A DNA stretch of 64,000 bases from Peptococcaceae bacterium BRH_c4a (GTDB lineage: Bacteria; Bacillota; Desulfotomaculia; Desulfotomaculales; Desulfocucumaceae): NCBI GenBank assembly GCA_000961585.1, contig LADN01000043.1, positions 1-64,000 on the forward strand. The letters are read 5' to 3'. The position numbers and the translations under genes were made by a program. Position 1 is the stretch's first letter. Each line of letters begins with the position of its first letter. The notes under the pieces are model-generated. The model was not told the DNA's origin. It searched no databases and worked only from the letters and a program-made list of their open reading frames with translations. Shown piece by piece: positions 43,921 to 51,673 of the stretch.

Positions 43921-44439
43921 GTGTTTTGTGACGTGGCGTATATAATCTATGCGGCTACAGTCTGGACCGCTGTCTTTTTGTTTGTTGGCAGAAGGCTGGC
44001 CTATATGTGGAAGCCGGGCATCATAGGGGTCGGGCTGATGATGCTGGTGGATTATTTCGGTACAGAATATAATTTTTACAAGTATCTTGAGGGAATATTT
44101 TACCTGGGCAAACTGCCGGTATTTCATATCATCGGCACCTACGCTGTTTCCATTTTGTATTTTAATTGGCTGCCTCCCCGGTGGAGCGGCAGAGCGCTTT
44201 ACATTATCTATGTATCCACCCTTTTACTGGGGCTTGAAGCATATATGCATTTTACGGGAGCCCTTGTCTACCCGCAGTGGAAGCTATGGTACAGCTATTT
44301 TCTTGTTGCGTCCGGGCTTGTCCTGATTACCTATCTGTCAGATAAACTGGGTCTGCTGAATAAGATAACCGCCTTGCCGGCGGTGCCGTCTTGCAGACGG
44401 CGGAATCCAGAAGCCAGAATAAGCAAGCGTGGCCCTTAG
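43921..44439 (+). CDS. CBO0543-like polytopic membrane protein
   Basis: 172 residues, about five membrane segments in the first 145 residues. Looks like the CBO0543 family of small membrane proteins of Firmicutes, function unknown. GTG start. From about residue 148 on, the sequence (ALPAVPSCRRRNPEARISK) is a translation of the repeat tail module, so the original C-terminus was replaced or extended by repeat DNA. A homologous gene lies at 48162-48638. Confidence 0.65.
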   Translation: MFCDVAYIIYAATVWTAVFLFVGRRLAYMWKPGIIGVGLMMLVDYFGTEYNFYKYLEGIFYLGKLPVFHIIGTYAVSILYFNWLPPRWSGRALYIIYVSTLLLGLEAYMHFTGALVYPQWKLWYSYFLVASGLVLITYLSDKLGLLNKITALPAVPSCRRRNPEARISKRGP

Positions 44440-44470
44440 GCGACATGCATGAGAAGGGAGGGGTAGTTCA
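44364..44470 (-). repeat. Tail module of the composite repeat inside and after a coding region
   Basis: Plus-strand order CCGCC/GGCGG hairpin, GCCGTCTTGCAGACGGC, heptamers AATCCAGAAGCCAGAA, then a degraded GTGGCCCTTAGGCGACATGCA block. The first 75 bp form the 3' end of the CBO0543-like gene. From here to 44541 I see nothing else. Confidence 0.7.
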
Positions 44471-44541
44471 GCTGAATGCAAGTGGGGGCGGTTCTTGACT
44501 TGCTACTTACTGCCTAATATCCTGCTTACTCTTGATTCACT

Positions 44542-44579
44542 AAAAAAGAGAGTTTCGATAAATCGACACTCTCTTTTTT
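44542..44579 (-). terminator. Bidirectional terminator after tRNA-Leu
   Basis: 12-bp stem AAAAAAGAGAGT/ACTCTCTTTTTT (44542-44553 with 44568-44579) with a second small TCGAT/ATCGA stem in the loop. Directly adjoins the encoded CCA of the tRNA. Confidence 0.9.
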
Positions 44580-44665
44580 GGTGCGGCAGAAGGGACTTGA
44601 ACCCCCACACCCGTACGGGCATAAGAACCTGAATCTTACGCGTCTGCCAATTCCGCCACTGCCGC
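44579..44665 (-). tRNA. tRNA-Leu (anticodon CAG)
   Basis: 87 nt on the minus strand including an encoded CCA. Acceptor stem GCGGCAG/CTGCCGC, D-loop GGCGGAATTGGCAGAC, anticodon stem TAAGA/TCTTA with loop TTCAGGT (anticodon CAG), a long variable arm GCCCGTACGGGT as in Leu tRNAs, and T-loop GGTTCAAGTCC. Confidence 0.95.
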
Positions 44666-44703
44666 TTATTATTTTTCCGCACCCTTGCCTGTGCGCAAAT
44701 ATT

Positions 44704-44732
44704 ATATTAGCACAGGGTCATATCCATGTCAA
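44704..44732 (-). promoter_or_regulatory. Sigma-A promoter of tRNA-Leu
   Basis: Minus strand TTGACA (44727-44732), 17-bp spacer, TAATAT (44704-44709), about 40 bp before the tRNA 5' end. Confidence 0.7.
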
Positions 44733-44844
44733 CAGCTTGTTTAGTATTAAATAGAACGGTCATCAGGCGCCCTCTATTCTGACCCAGGCCTTTCTCTTTC
44801 TGAGGCTGTCAAACTCACAGAAGAATATATCCTGCCTATATTTG

Positions 44845-45486
44845 TCAAACATTCTGAGCCGCTTTGAAACCAAGGTTAAAGGTCAGAATTTCCAGCTTTA
44901 CTGACAGATCGACATTCCTGACTTCGACGTAATCGGGCAGTGTCAGTGGCATTGGAGCAAAGTTCAATACCGCCTGCAGCCCGCACTTTATCATAAGGTC
45001 AGCCACTTCCTGGGCCGCTCTGGTGGGTGTGGCGATTATCCCAATCCGGACATTATGTTCTTTAATAACATCCATCATGGCTTCCATGGGTAGAACTTCC
45101 AGATCGTTTATCCTCTTGCCTATCTTTGTCAGATCGTTGTCAAATACTCCCGCTATGCTGAATCCTCTGTCGTTAAAGCCTTTGTAGGTACAAAGGGCGT
45201 ACCCGAGATTACCGGCCCCCACCAGTATAAGGTTCCAGTGGCGGTCCAGTCCCAGTATTTTTAAGGTGTATCTCATCAGGTCCTTGACATTGTAGCCCAC
45301 TCCCCTGGTGCCGAACTCACCGAAATAGGCCAGGTCTTTCCTGACCTGGGCCGGTGATACACCCACTCCGTCGGCTATTTCCCCAGAGGAAACCGAGGAG
45401 ACTCCGTTCCGATCCAATCTTTCCAGGTATCTTGAATATATTGACAGTCTGGTAACCGTAGCCTCAGGGACTCTCAGTGTTTTCAC
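44845..45486 (-). CDS. rex: Redox-sensing transcriptional repressor Rex
   Basis: 213 residues: winged-helix DNA-binding domain (about 1-80, with [18 protein letters not shown]) and Rossmann domain with the NADH site [13 protein letters not shown] (near residue 90). Senses the NADH/NAD ratio and represses fermentative and redox genes. Own sigma-A promoter at 45571-45599. I looked for a TTGTGAA-N4-TTCACAA-type Rex site near its promoter and found none convincing. Confidence 0.96.
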   Translation of the reverse strand: MKTLRVPEATVTRLSIYSRYLERLDRNGVSSVSSGEIADGVGVSPAQVRKDLAYFGEFGTRGVGYNVKDLMRYTLKILGLDRHWNLILVGAGNLGYALCTYKGFNDRGFSIAGVFDNDLTKIGKRINDLEVLPMEAMMDVIKEHNVRIGIIATPTRAAQEVADLMIKCGLQAVLNFAPMPLTLPDYVEVRNVDLSVKLEILTFNLGFKAAQNV

Positions 45487-45570
45487 AAAGCCCCGCCTCC
45501 TTACCTCACAAGTTTAAAAGTCATTACTATAATGGTTAACTAAAGTTCATAAATTCACATGTATATATTT

Positions 45571-45599
45571 CTTATATCATTTGTTATATTCCATGTCAA
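45571..45599 (-). promoter_or_regulatory. Sigma-A promoter of rex
   Basis: TTGACA (45594-45599) and TATAAG (45571-45576) on the minus strand with the ideal 17-bp spacer. Leader of about 80 nt before the rex start. Confidence 0.75.
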
Positions 45600-45635
45600 A
45601 TTGCAAATAGATTCAAATATCTCCTTCTTTCTTCG

Positions 45636-46337
45636 TTAACCGGTGTCTGCTGATGGTTTTCTGTATTGCCGGAAGATTCTGTTGCATTGTATATTTGCCT
45701 TTTTCAAAAACACCCGGGCTGGTGCTCCATCCATTCCTAAAAGCAGCAACGGCAGGCAATACAGGTGATATTGCCCGGCCGGGATGTGTTCCAGCCGCAT
45801 GTTCTCAATAATCACAATGCCGGCCTTTAGCAATATACTGTGGCTCTCCGGGAAATCAGGGCGGTCCGGTGACGGGGTGTCCAGGCCTAAAAGTCCAATC
45901 CCCATTTCGACCAGATAGCCGGCGGCCTCCGGGGTGATCAACGGGTGCTCCGGCCTATCCTGCAGGTAACCTGTTTTTATAATAATCCTGGGACTCATCT
46001 TAAGCCCCGCCAGGTGTGATTTCTCTATCTTTTCAATACCCTCCAGGCAATGCAGCCGGGAACTCCCCATTAGTATTCCCGGCTCGATTCCCTCAACCGT
46101 TTGTCCACCCTTTATAAAGTGGGCCGGGGCGTCAATATGGGTTCCGGTGTGGGTGCCCATGGTTATACCGTGAACATCAGCGCCGTGGCTTTCTATTTTC
46201 ATTATCCGGCTGAAAGAAACTTCCGGATCTCCCGGGTAGACCGTCATTCCGGGGTAAACAGGCAAAGTGGCATCGTATATCAATATTGAACTCCCCAAAA
46301 AACCGGCAATTTCCTTTATTTCATCCCGCAATACCAT
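45636..46337 (-). CDS. Cyclase family protein (kynurenine formamidase-like metal hydrolase)
   Basis: Up to 233 residues. Has the metal-binding HTGTHIDAPAHFIKGG (near residue 60), DATLPVYPGM near the N-terminus and the later H/E motifs of the cyclase superfamily. The substrate cannot be told; neighbours give no tryptophan-pathway hint. The ATG at 46337 lacks a ribosome site. A TTG at 46283 (7 nt after GGGGAG, giving MIYDATLPVYP) fits family N-termini better. Confidence 0.75.
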   Translation of the reverse strand: MVLRDEIKEIAGFLGSSILIYDATLPVYPGMTVYPGDPEVSFSRIMKIESHGADVHGITMGTHTGTHIDAPAHFIKGGQTVEGIEPGILMGSSRLHCLEGIEKIEKSHLAGLKMSPRIIIKTGYLQDRPEHPLITPEAAGYLVEMGIGLLGLDTPSPDRPDFPESHSILLKAGIVIIENMRLEHIPAGQYHLYCLPLLLLGMDGAPARVFLKKANIQCNRIFRQYRKPSADTG

Positions 46338-46412
46338 TATAGGTATACATCTTTATTCTAAGCCAGTCAATATTATTTCTTTAAAATGGCCAAAATTAGA
46401 TCCGAACAGCCG

Positions 46413-47492
46413 TCACCGCTTCTTAAACACCCCCGCCAGTTTTTTGTAGTGCGCCGCCGCCGCTGTGCCGATGCGTATTACATCAATGTTGGTGTTGTAT
46501 ATAAACTGCTTCAGGCCGGGTATGGATATGGATCTCAACATAAGATCCAGGTGGTCGTTTTTTACTTCGTTAAACAAATCCCTCAGCACCAGGGAGTGCA
46601 GCATGTCCTGTTTCAGCTGGAAAAGAAGATCCTCGTAGCTCTTTCCGGAGGCAATGGCCCTCCCGGCCAGAACTCCGGTTTTCATTGAGGATATCATCCC
46701 GAATCCCAGAAAGGGCTCCTGAAAGCCTCCGGCAACGCCTACGAACAGCATGTTTCCCACCTGGTGTGGATAAACAAAACCAACGTTGTGCTCCACCACT
46801 ATTTCATTGACCAGGTCATAGGGCAGCTTTTCCATTTCCCAGAATTTTTCCCAGTGGTTCCTGGCCTCTTCCGTAGTCCTTTCAGGCACTACCAGGCCGA
46901 GGAAGGCCCTTTTGGGCTCAATGGGGCATAGGTACGCATAGGCAGTTTTGCTGTAGCTGGTATCCACCCACATATTCATTGTTGACAGGTCAAATTTGCC
47001 TATCACCGTTCCCCCTACCAACTTCGTAGGGTACACCAGGGACCAGATTCCTTCGGTGCGGCTGGAGTTGTAGCCTCCGTCCGCCACCACCACATAGTCA
47101 AAGTGCCGGGACAGCTCCAGATAGTCGGCCTGGGTGTTGGTCATAAGCTTTGATTTCATCTTTTTGTATAACTGGCTTTCCACCGAGGCGGGATCATGTC
47201 CCCGCAAGACAAAATACCCCAGACTGCCGTTCACCGTAACCTGCTTTTGGGGAGACTTCATGGTTATGTGTTTTACATTGCTGATGGGACGAATATCCAC
47301 CCCGAATTTTTCCCTGAGGTGCCTCAGGGGGTCATGGGGCCTTGTAAAAAGTTGGAGCACCGCTGCACAGTGGTCAAAAAGCTCCCCGGGCCGGTGCCTT
47401 TTTTCAAAAACCACCGGGGATATGCCGTGCATTTCCAGCTCGTGGGCGCAAGCCATTCCTGATGGTCCTGCCCCTATGATCGCCACTTGCAT
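46413..47492 (-). CDS. FAD-dependent oxidoreductase of the geranylgeranyl reductase/lycopene cyclase type
   Basis: 359 residues from the ATG at 47492, which follows GGAGG and begins MQVAIIGAGPSGMACAHELE (FAD-binding GxGxxG). A 67-residue upstream extension in the same frame is antisense to the next gene and is rejected. Central part contains PEKRA-like FLGLVVPE and GVAGGFQEPFLGFGMISSMKTG, the GD-like FAD motif. Possible substrates are isoprenoid lipids or quinones; not determinable here. Confidence 0.75.
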   Translation of the reverse strand: MQVAIIGAGPSGMACAHELEMHGISPVVFEKRHRPGELFDHCAAVLQLFTRPHDPLRHLREKFGVDIRPISNVKHITMKSPQKQVTVNGSLGYFVLRGHDPASVESQLYKKMKSKLMTNTQADYLELSRHFDYVVVADGGYNSSRTEGIWSLVYPTKLVGGTVIGKFDLSTMNMWVDTSYSKTAYAYLCPIEPKRAFLGLVVPERTTEEARNHWEKFWEMEKLPYDLVNEIVVEHNVGFVYPHQVGNMLFVGVAGGFQEPFLGFGMISSMKTGVLAGRAIASGKSYEDLLFQLKQDMLHSLVLRDLFNEVKNDHLDLMLRSISIPGLKQFIYNTNIDVIRIGTAAAAHYKKLAGVFKKR

Positions 47493-47595
47493 TTTTAAAA
47501 CCTCCGGTCTAAGTCTGGCATTTATTTCCCCTTCCAGGTATACCTGTGCGCTTCGGAGACAGAATAAGGGTAACAGTAAAAAAAGGAGGCTAATC

Positions 47596-47802
47596 GTGTC
47601 GATACTGAATGACCGGGATTTGATGGAATATGGCTTAAGGGAAGCGGTATCCAGAGAAAGCCACATGAATGTGAAGCTAAAAACCATTTGCAAATCTACC
47701 CGGGACCAGAAATTGAGAAATCTCTGCCTCTCCCTGCTGGCAAACAGTGACAGCAGGCTTTTAATGCTGCAAAAGGAAATGAAAAATCTCTATGTAAAGT
47801 AG
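47596..47802 (+). CDS. Small helical protein, possibly spore-coat (CotF-like)
   Basis: 68 residues from GTG at 47596, 5 nt after AAAAGGAGG. Starts MSILNDRDLMEYGLREAVSR and looks all-helical. The LNDRD start resembles the CotF/ferritin-like spore-coat family, but the match is by eye and short. Likely co-transcribed with the next gene (13-bp gap). Divergent from the FAD reductase; a perfect CAGGTATACCTG palindrome lies in between at 47535-47546. Confidence 0.55.
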   Translation: MSILNDRDLMEYGLREAVSRESHMNVKLKTICKSTRDQKLRNLCLSLLANSDSRLLMLQKEMKNLYVK

Positions 47803-47815
47803 GAGTTAATTTTAT

Positions 47816-48040
47816 ATGAAAACCATGGACCTTCTTTACGATCTGCTGATGGATAAAATAAATTCCCAGGTGTTTTACAATGACATTATGGTCCGCATGG
47901 TTAATCCGGCGGCCAGGGAGTTATTTAAAACCTTGCGGGATGACGAAGAAAAGCGCCTGCAGGAAATTCGCCGTCAATTCCTGGCCCTGGAATCAGCGCC
48001 AATGAGAGTAAAACATTATACCCGGGGATTGCGCCCGTGA
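47816..48040 (+). CDS. Small ferritin-like/helical protein
   Basis: 74 residues, MKTMDLLYDLLMDKINSQVF onwards, predicted two-helix hairpin with the DDEEKRLQEIRRQF segment seen in rubrerythrin-like and CotF-like proteins. GGAGTT ribosome site. Probably one unit with the gene at 47596. No metal-ligand set complete enough to claim ferritin activity. Confidence 0.55.
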   Translation: MKTMDLLYDLLMDKINSQVFYNDIMVRMVNPAARELFKTLRDDEEKRLQEIRRQFLALESAPMRVKHYTRGLRP

Positions 48041-48042
48041 TT

Positions 48043-48144
48043 TTACTTCCTGCCCTCCAACCGATCCACCAGTGTCAGCCACAAACCAAATGCCACGGCC
48101 ACCAGACCGTTAAGAGCGGCAAAAAGCCAAAGGCTTATTTTCAT
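48043..48144 (-). CDS. 33-residue single-span membrane protein
   Basis: Short frame not long enough for usual gene calling: ATG at 48144, 7 nt after AAGGAGTT; one membrane helix (ISLWLFAALNGLVAVAFGLW) followed by a charged tail (LVDRLEGRK). It is convergent with the gene ending at 48040, with 2 bp between the stops. Product unknown. Confidence 0.5.
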   Translation of the reverse strand: MKISLWLFAALNGLVAVAFGLWLTLVDRLEGRK

Positions 48145-48161
48145 ACCGAATAACTCCTTTT

Positions 48162-48638
48162 TCATCGTCTGCTTATTCTGGATTCTGGATTCTGTACTTC
48201 AACCCCCGTTTTCCCAAGGACAATGTACTCCCCTATGTAGCTAAAGGCTGTAAATGTTACCAGATCGACTCCCAGGCTGGCCAGATAGTGCCAGTGCTGG
48301 TAGCTGGCTCCTCCGGAATTTACCAGCAGTGTTTCCACAGCCAGATAGGTCAGGCTAAAGGCTATGATATTGGCGGCTTGCAGCAGGCGGTTCGGGCTGA
48401 TGTACTGAAAAAAAAGCACTCCGGCCGTGAAAAGGGGGCCGGCGGCATAAAGAATGGAAACCAGATACCAGGACATATGATCGAACCGGTAGAGATCCAT
48501 ACTGTGGCCGGCCCAGTCCACCAGGGATCCCAGCAACACTGCTATAACCCCCCCGTATATTGTTTTTTTAAGCCTGCTCCTATCCACAAATATCAAAAAT
48601 ATTGCCCAGCTATATATAAATACAATGAACCAGAGAAT
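48162..48638 (-). CDS. CBO0543-like polytopic membrane protein with possible ATT start
   Basis: About 145-159 residues with four to five membrane segments. The first usable standard start is TTG at 48596, but this cuts off a first helix that is open and hydrophobic in frame (ILWFIVFIYSWAIFLIF) and matches the first helix of the homologue at 43921. GGGAGG (48647-48652) stands 8 nt before an ATT codon at 48638, suggesting a rare ATT start. The C-terminal residues QNPESRISRR are translated heptamer repeat, as in the homologue. Confidence 0.6.
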   Translation of the reverse strand: MLWFIVFIYSWAIFLIFVDRSRLKKTIYGGVIAVLLGSLVDWAGHSMDLYRFDHMSWYLVSILYAAGPLFTAGVLFFQYISPNRLLQAANIIAFSLTYLAVETLLVNSGGASYQHWHYLASLGVDLVTFTAFSYIGEYIVLGKTGVEVQNPESRISRR

Positions 48639-48735
48639 GGTTATCGCCTCCCTTGGTCTCGGTTCTTATCAGGATTGCAATTATCAGTCTTATTATTACC
48701 CCCGCACCGTCTTTTTACCACCCGCAAACCTGAAT

Positions 48736-48766
48736 TGCATATTTAAATAAGCCACGGTAAGACTAA
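48736..48766 (+). promoter_or_regulatory. Candidate sigma-G/F promoter of the gerA-type operon
   Basis: TGCATA (48736-48741), 17-bp spacer, AAGACTAA (48759-48766). Spacing and -35 fit the forespore consensus; the -10 has two mismatches. Forespore expression is the rule for gerA operons. Confidence 0.4.
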
Positions 48767-48792
48767 GAAAGGAAGCAGGCGGAGGGAATAAC

Positions 48793-50592
48793 TTGAAAGA
48801 AATACTGAAAAATATAATCCAGTTAATTTCATACAGGGAAAGCGCCGGTCCGGAGGATTTCATACTGGAGGAGAATCTGTTTGACAAAAAGGCCGTCGAA
48901 TCCAATCAGGGAGGAAGCGGGGAACCGCCAATCTTTGCTGAAAAGGAAGGCGCCGACAGCGTAAACGAAGGTCGGGATGAAGGCTCTTCCCAAAGCAAAG
49001 GCAGGGTCCGCTCCCGTCGCAGAAAAAAGGGGGAAAGTTCCGGAGAAGAGCCGGAACAGCAAAGTAATGGCGGTGACCAGGTACATGGTTCCCTGGAACA
49101 GAACCGTAATAGGATAGATCAGATATACGGACTGCCGGTAAATAAAGATCTCATTGTCCGCAGTTTCACCATGGGAACCAGCCCTCCCACCGGAGGCTTT
49201 GCCATTTTCATTGACGGGCTGGCCGATCGCACCACCGTGAACCTGCTTTTGCAGAACCTGATGGTGCACACCAGGATGTATTGCAACAATGAGGGCTCAC
49301 CCGCTTCATACATTATGAAGAACCTCCTTCCGGGCAGCCAGATCAGGACTCTGGACTCCTTCAAAAAGATCGCCGACTCGGTGAATTACGGTGACACAGC
49401 ATTTTTTTTCCAAGGATCGGCCCAGGCCATAGTGGTGGAGACCAAAGGCTGGGAGCGCCGCGCAGTCAGCCGGCCAAACGTGGAGCAGACCATCTCCGGC
49501 CCCCAGGAGTCCTTCGTGGAAAACCTGCGGGTCAATACCGGGCTTGTCCGGAAGATAATAAGGTCTGAAAAACTTTTTACCGAATTATTTCAAATAGGCG
49601 CCCGCTTTCCGTCGGATGTGGCCGTGATGTACCTGAAGGACCTGGCCAACCCCCAACTGGTGGAGGAGGTCAAACGACGCATTTCTTCCATAACCGTTGA
49701 TTACGTTAATGATATCGGTATTCTGGAGCAGTTCATAGAGGACGACCCCTACAGCATGAATTCCCAGACCCTTTCCACCGAGCGCCCGGACAGGGTGGCA
49801 GCTTTACTGGCCGAAGGAAAGGTGGCTATCCTGCTGGGCGGAAGCCCCTTTGCCCTGGTGGTGCCGGTCACCATGTATTCCCAAATGCACACCGGGGAAG
49901 AGGTTTACCTCCGCTGGCAGTACGGTACTTTTTTAAGGTATATCAGAACCATTTCCTTCTACCTAGCCCTGCTTCTGCCCGGATCATACCTGGCCGTAGT
50001 TCTGTATCACCAGGAGATGGTGCCCACCGAACTGCTTTTATTCATAGCCGGCAACCGGGAAAAGGTTCCTTTCCCCACGTTGGTGGAGATGCTTCTCATG
50101 GAATTTTCCTTTGAGCTGGTACGGGAGGCCGGACTGCGCATCCCTGGCATCATCGGCTCCACCATAGGCATTGTGGGAGCGCTGATACTGGGCCAGACGG
50201 CGGTGCAGGCCAATATAGTCAGCCCCATACTGGTGATACTGGTGGCGGTAACCGGACTGGCTTCCTTTTCCATACCCAGTTACTCACTGGCCTTTGCAGT
50301 GCGGATATACCGTTTTTTTTACATAATTATGGGTTCGGTGCTGGGTTTTTTTGGTATATCCATCGTGCTGTATGTGCAGATCCTGTTAACCACCAACCTG
50401 AAATCCTTCGGGGTTCCCTACCTCTCCCCCACCGGCCCCCGGACACACTCCGGACCGGACATAGTATTCAGGTTGCCCATATTTATGCACCGGCGCAGGC
50501 CGGATTATCTAAATCCCCAGGATGACATAAGGATGTCCCAAAATCCCAGGGGATGGGTAGAGGAGGGAAACGGCGGTGAGAAGCAGGGTTAG
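48793..50592 (+). CDS. gerKA: Spore germination protein, GerA (A-subunit) family
   Basis: 599 residues. N-terminal soluble part, including an acidic then Arg-rich disordered linker (about 40-105, with RVRSRRRKKGESSGEEPEQ), a conserved soluble domain (about 110-385, with TVDYVNDIGILEQFIED and RPDRVAALLAEGKVAILLGGSPFALVVP), then about five membrane segments from residue 390. Forms the nutrient receptor with B and C subunits in the inner spore membrane. TTG start after GCGGAGGG. The exact receptor type (gerA, gerB, gerK) is not fixed. Confidence 0.93.
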   Translation: MKEILKNIIQLISYRESAGPEDFILEENLFDKKAVESNQGGSGEPPIFAEKEGADSVNEGRDEGSSQSKGRVRSRRRKKGESSGEEPEQQSNGGDQVHGSLEQNRNRIDQIYGLPVNKDLIVRSFTMGTSPPTGGFAIFIDGLADRTTVNLLLQNLMVHTRMYCNNEGSPASYIMKNLLPGSQIRTLDSFKKIADSVNYGDTAFFFQGSAQAIVVETKGWERRAVSRPNVEQTISGPQESFVENLRVNTGLVRKIIRSEKLFTELFQIGARFPSDVAVMYLKDLANPQLVEEVKRRISSITVDYVNDIGILEQFIEDDPYSMNSQTLSTERPDRVAALLAEGKVAILLGGSPFALVVPVTMYSQMHTGEEVYLRWQYGTFLRYIRTISFYLALLLPGSYLAVVLYHQEMVPTELLLFIAGNREKVPFPTLVEMLLMEFSFELVREAGLRIPGIIGSTIGIVGALILGQTAVQANIVSPILVILVAVTGLASFSIPSYSLAFAVRIYRFFYIIMGSVLGFFGISIVLYVQILLTTNLKSFGVPYLSPTGPRTHSGPDIVFRLPIFMHRRRPDYLNPQDDIRMSQNPRGWVEEGNGGEKQG

Positions 50593-51673
50593 TTTCGGCA
50601 TGGCGGAGGCCGTGGTGCTGCTCACCATGTCCAGCATGGCCAGGATATTTCTCCCTTTCCCCAGATACCTGGTGGAGCTTTCCGGGCCGGCTGCCTGGCT
50701 TTCCTCGGTGGCCGGGCTTTTCCTGGCCCTTCTCCAGGTATATCTTTTTTACATTATTTTGAAGCCTTACCCCGGAGAAAATATTATGGACATCACCGAA
50801 CGCACCCTGGGAAAGGTGGCCGGCGCCGCTTTGAATATTTACTACGGATTTTTTTTTATTACCATAGCCGCTGGATTCACCAGGATCTTCAGCGAAGCCC
50901 TGCTGGTATCGGCCCTCCCCCGGACACCCATCAGCGTTGTGGCAACAAGCTTCATGTTAATTGCCGTTATGGGGGCCTATCTGGGTCTGGAGACAATGGC
51001 CCGGTCCACGCGGCTGACCTACCCCTTCGTGCTGGGCGGCATTGTCGTCCTTCTTTTCGGTCTCCTCCCCCGCTGGGAAATCTCCAATCTTTTCCCGATA
51101 CTGGGCAGCGGCCCGGTTAACGTATTCATAAAAGGAGGCTTCAACGCAGCCATTGTGACCGAAATATTCCTGGCGGCTGTTATCGTGCAATCGTTCAAAG
51201 GCCAGGAGGTGTTCGGGAAAATTACCTCCAGAGCCATGTTAATGAGCTTCGGCTACCTGATCATTCTGGAGATGGTTTTTATTATGACCATAAACTGGAA
51301 TTCAGCCCAGGAATCAACCCTGCCATTCTACCAGCTGAGCCGGCTTATTTATTTTGGCCGCTTTTTCCAGAGGGTGGAATCAATTTTTATAATTATATGG
51401 AGTTTCATCGGTATGATCAAAATATCATTGACACTGTATGCCTCGGCCTTTGTTCTGGCTCATGCATTCAGGCTTCCGGACCACAGGCCGCTGGTGCTGC
51501 CCCTGGCGGTTATCATCTATTCCCTCAGCTTTCTTCCCCCGGATCTGCCTTCCAGTCTTGAACTTGAAAGGATCATCAGGATGCATGGAGTGTTGCCCAG
51601 CATAATACTGCCGGTGTTGGTGCTGGTGTTGGACAGGTTCAGGAGGAGGGGAAGTAAAAATGAGGCTTCTTAA
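50576..51673 (+). CDS. gerKB: Spore germination protein, GerAB family (APC-type transporter fold)
   Basis: 365 residues, ten membrane segments, amino acid permease-like. Presumed germinant-binding subunit. GTG start at 50576 overlapping the A-subunit gene by 17 bp, so coupled translation is likely. Confidence 0.92.
   Translation: MRSRVSFGMAEAVVLLTMSSMARIFLPFPRYLVELSGPAAWLSSVAGLFLALLQVYLFYIILKPYPGENIMDITERTLGKVAGAALNIYYGFFFITIAAGFTRIFSEALLVSALPRTPISVVATSFMLIAVMGAYLGLETMARSTRLTYPFVLGGIVVLLFGLLPRWEISNLFPILGSGPVNVFIKGGFNAAIVTEIFLAAVIVQSFKGQEVFGKITSRAMLMSFGYLIILEMVFIMTINWNSAQESTLPFYQLSRLIYFGRFFQRVESIFIIIWSFIGMIKISLTLYASAFVLAHAFRLPDHRPLVLPLAVIIYSLSFLPPDLPSSLELERIIRMHGVLPSIILPVLVLVLDRFRRRGSKNEAS

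Noticed and set aside
45487-45600. Rex-binding site in the rex promoter
   Set aside because: TGTGAATTTATGAAC has only one good half site; not enough to claim autoregulation.
47493-47693. 67-residue N-terminal extension of the FAD oxidoreductase
   Set aside because: It overlaps the opposing small gene at 47596, precedes the conserved GxGxxG start, and the internal ATG has a GGAGG site.
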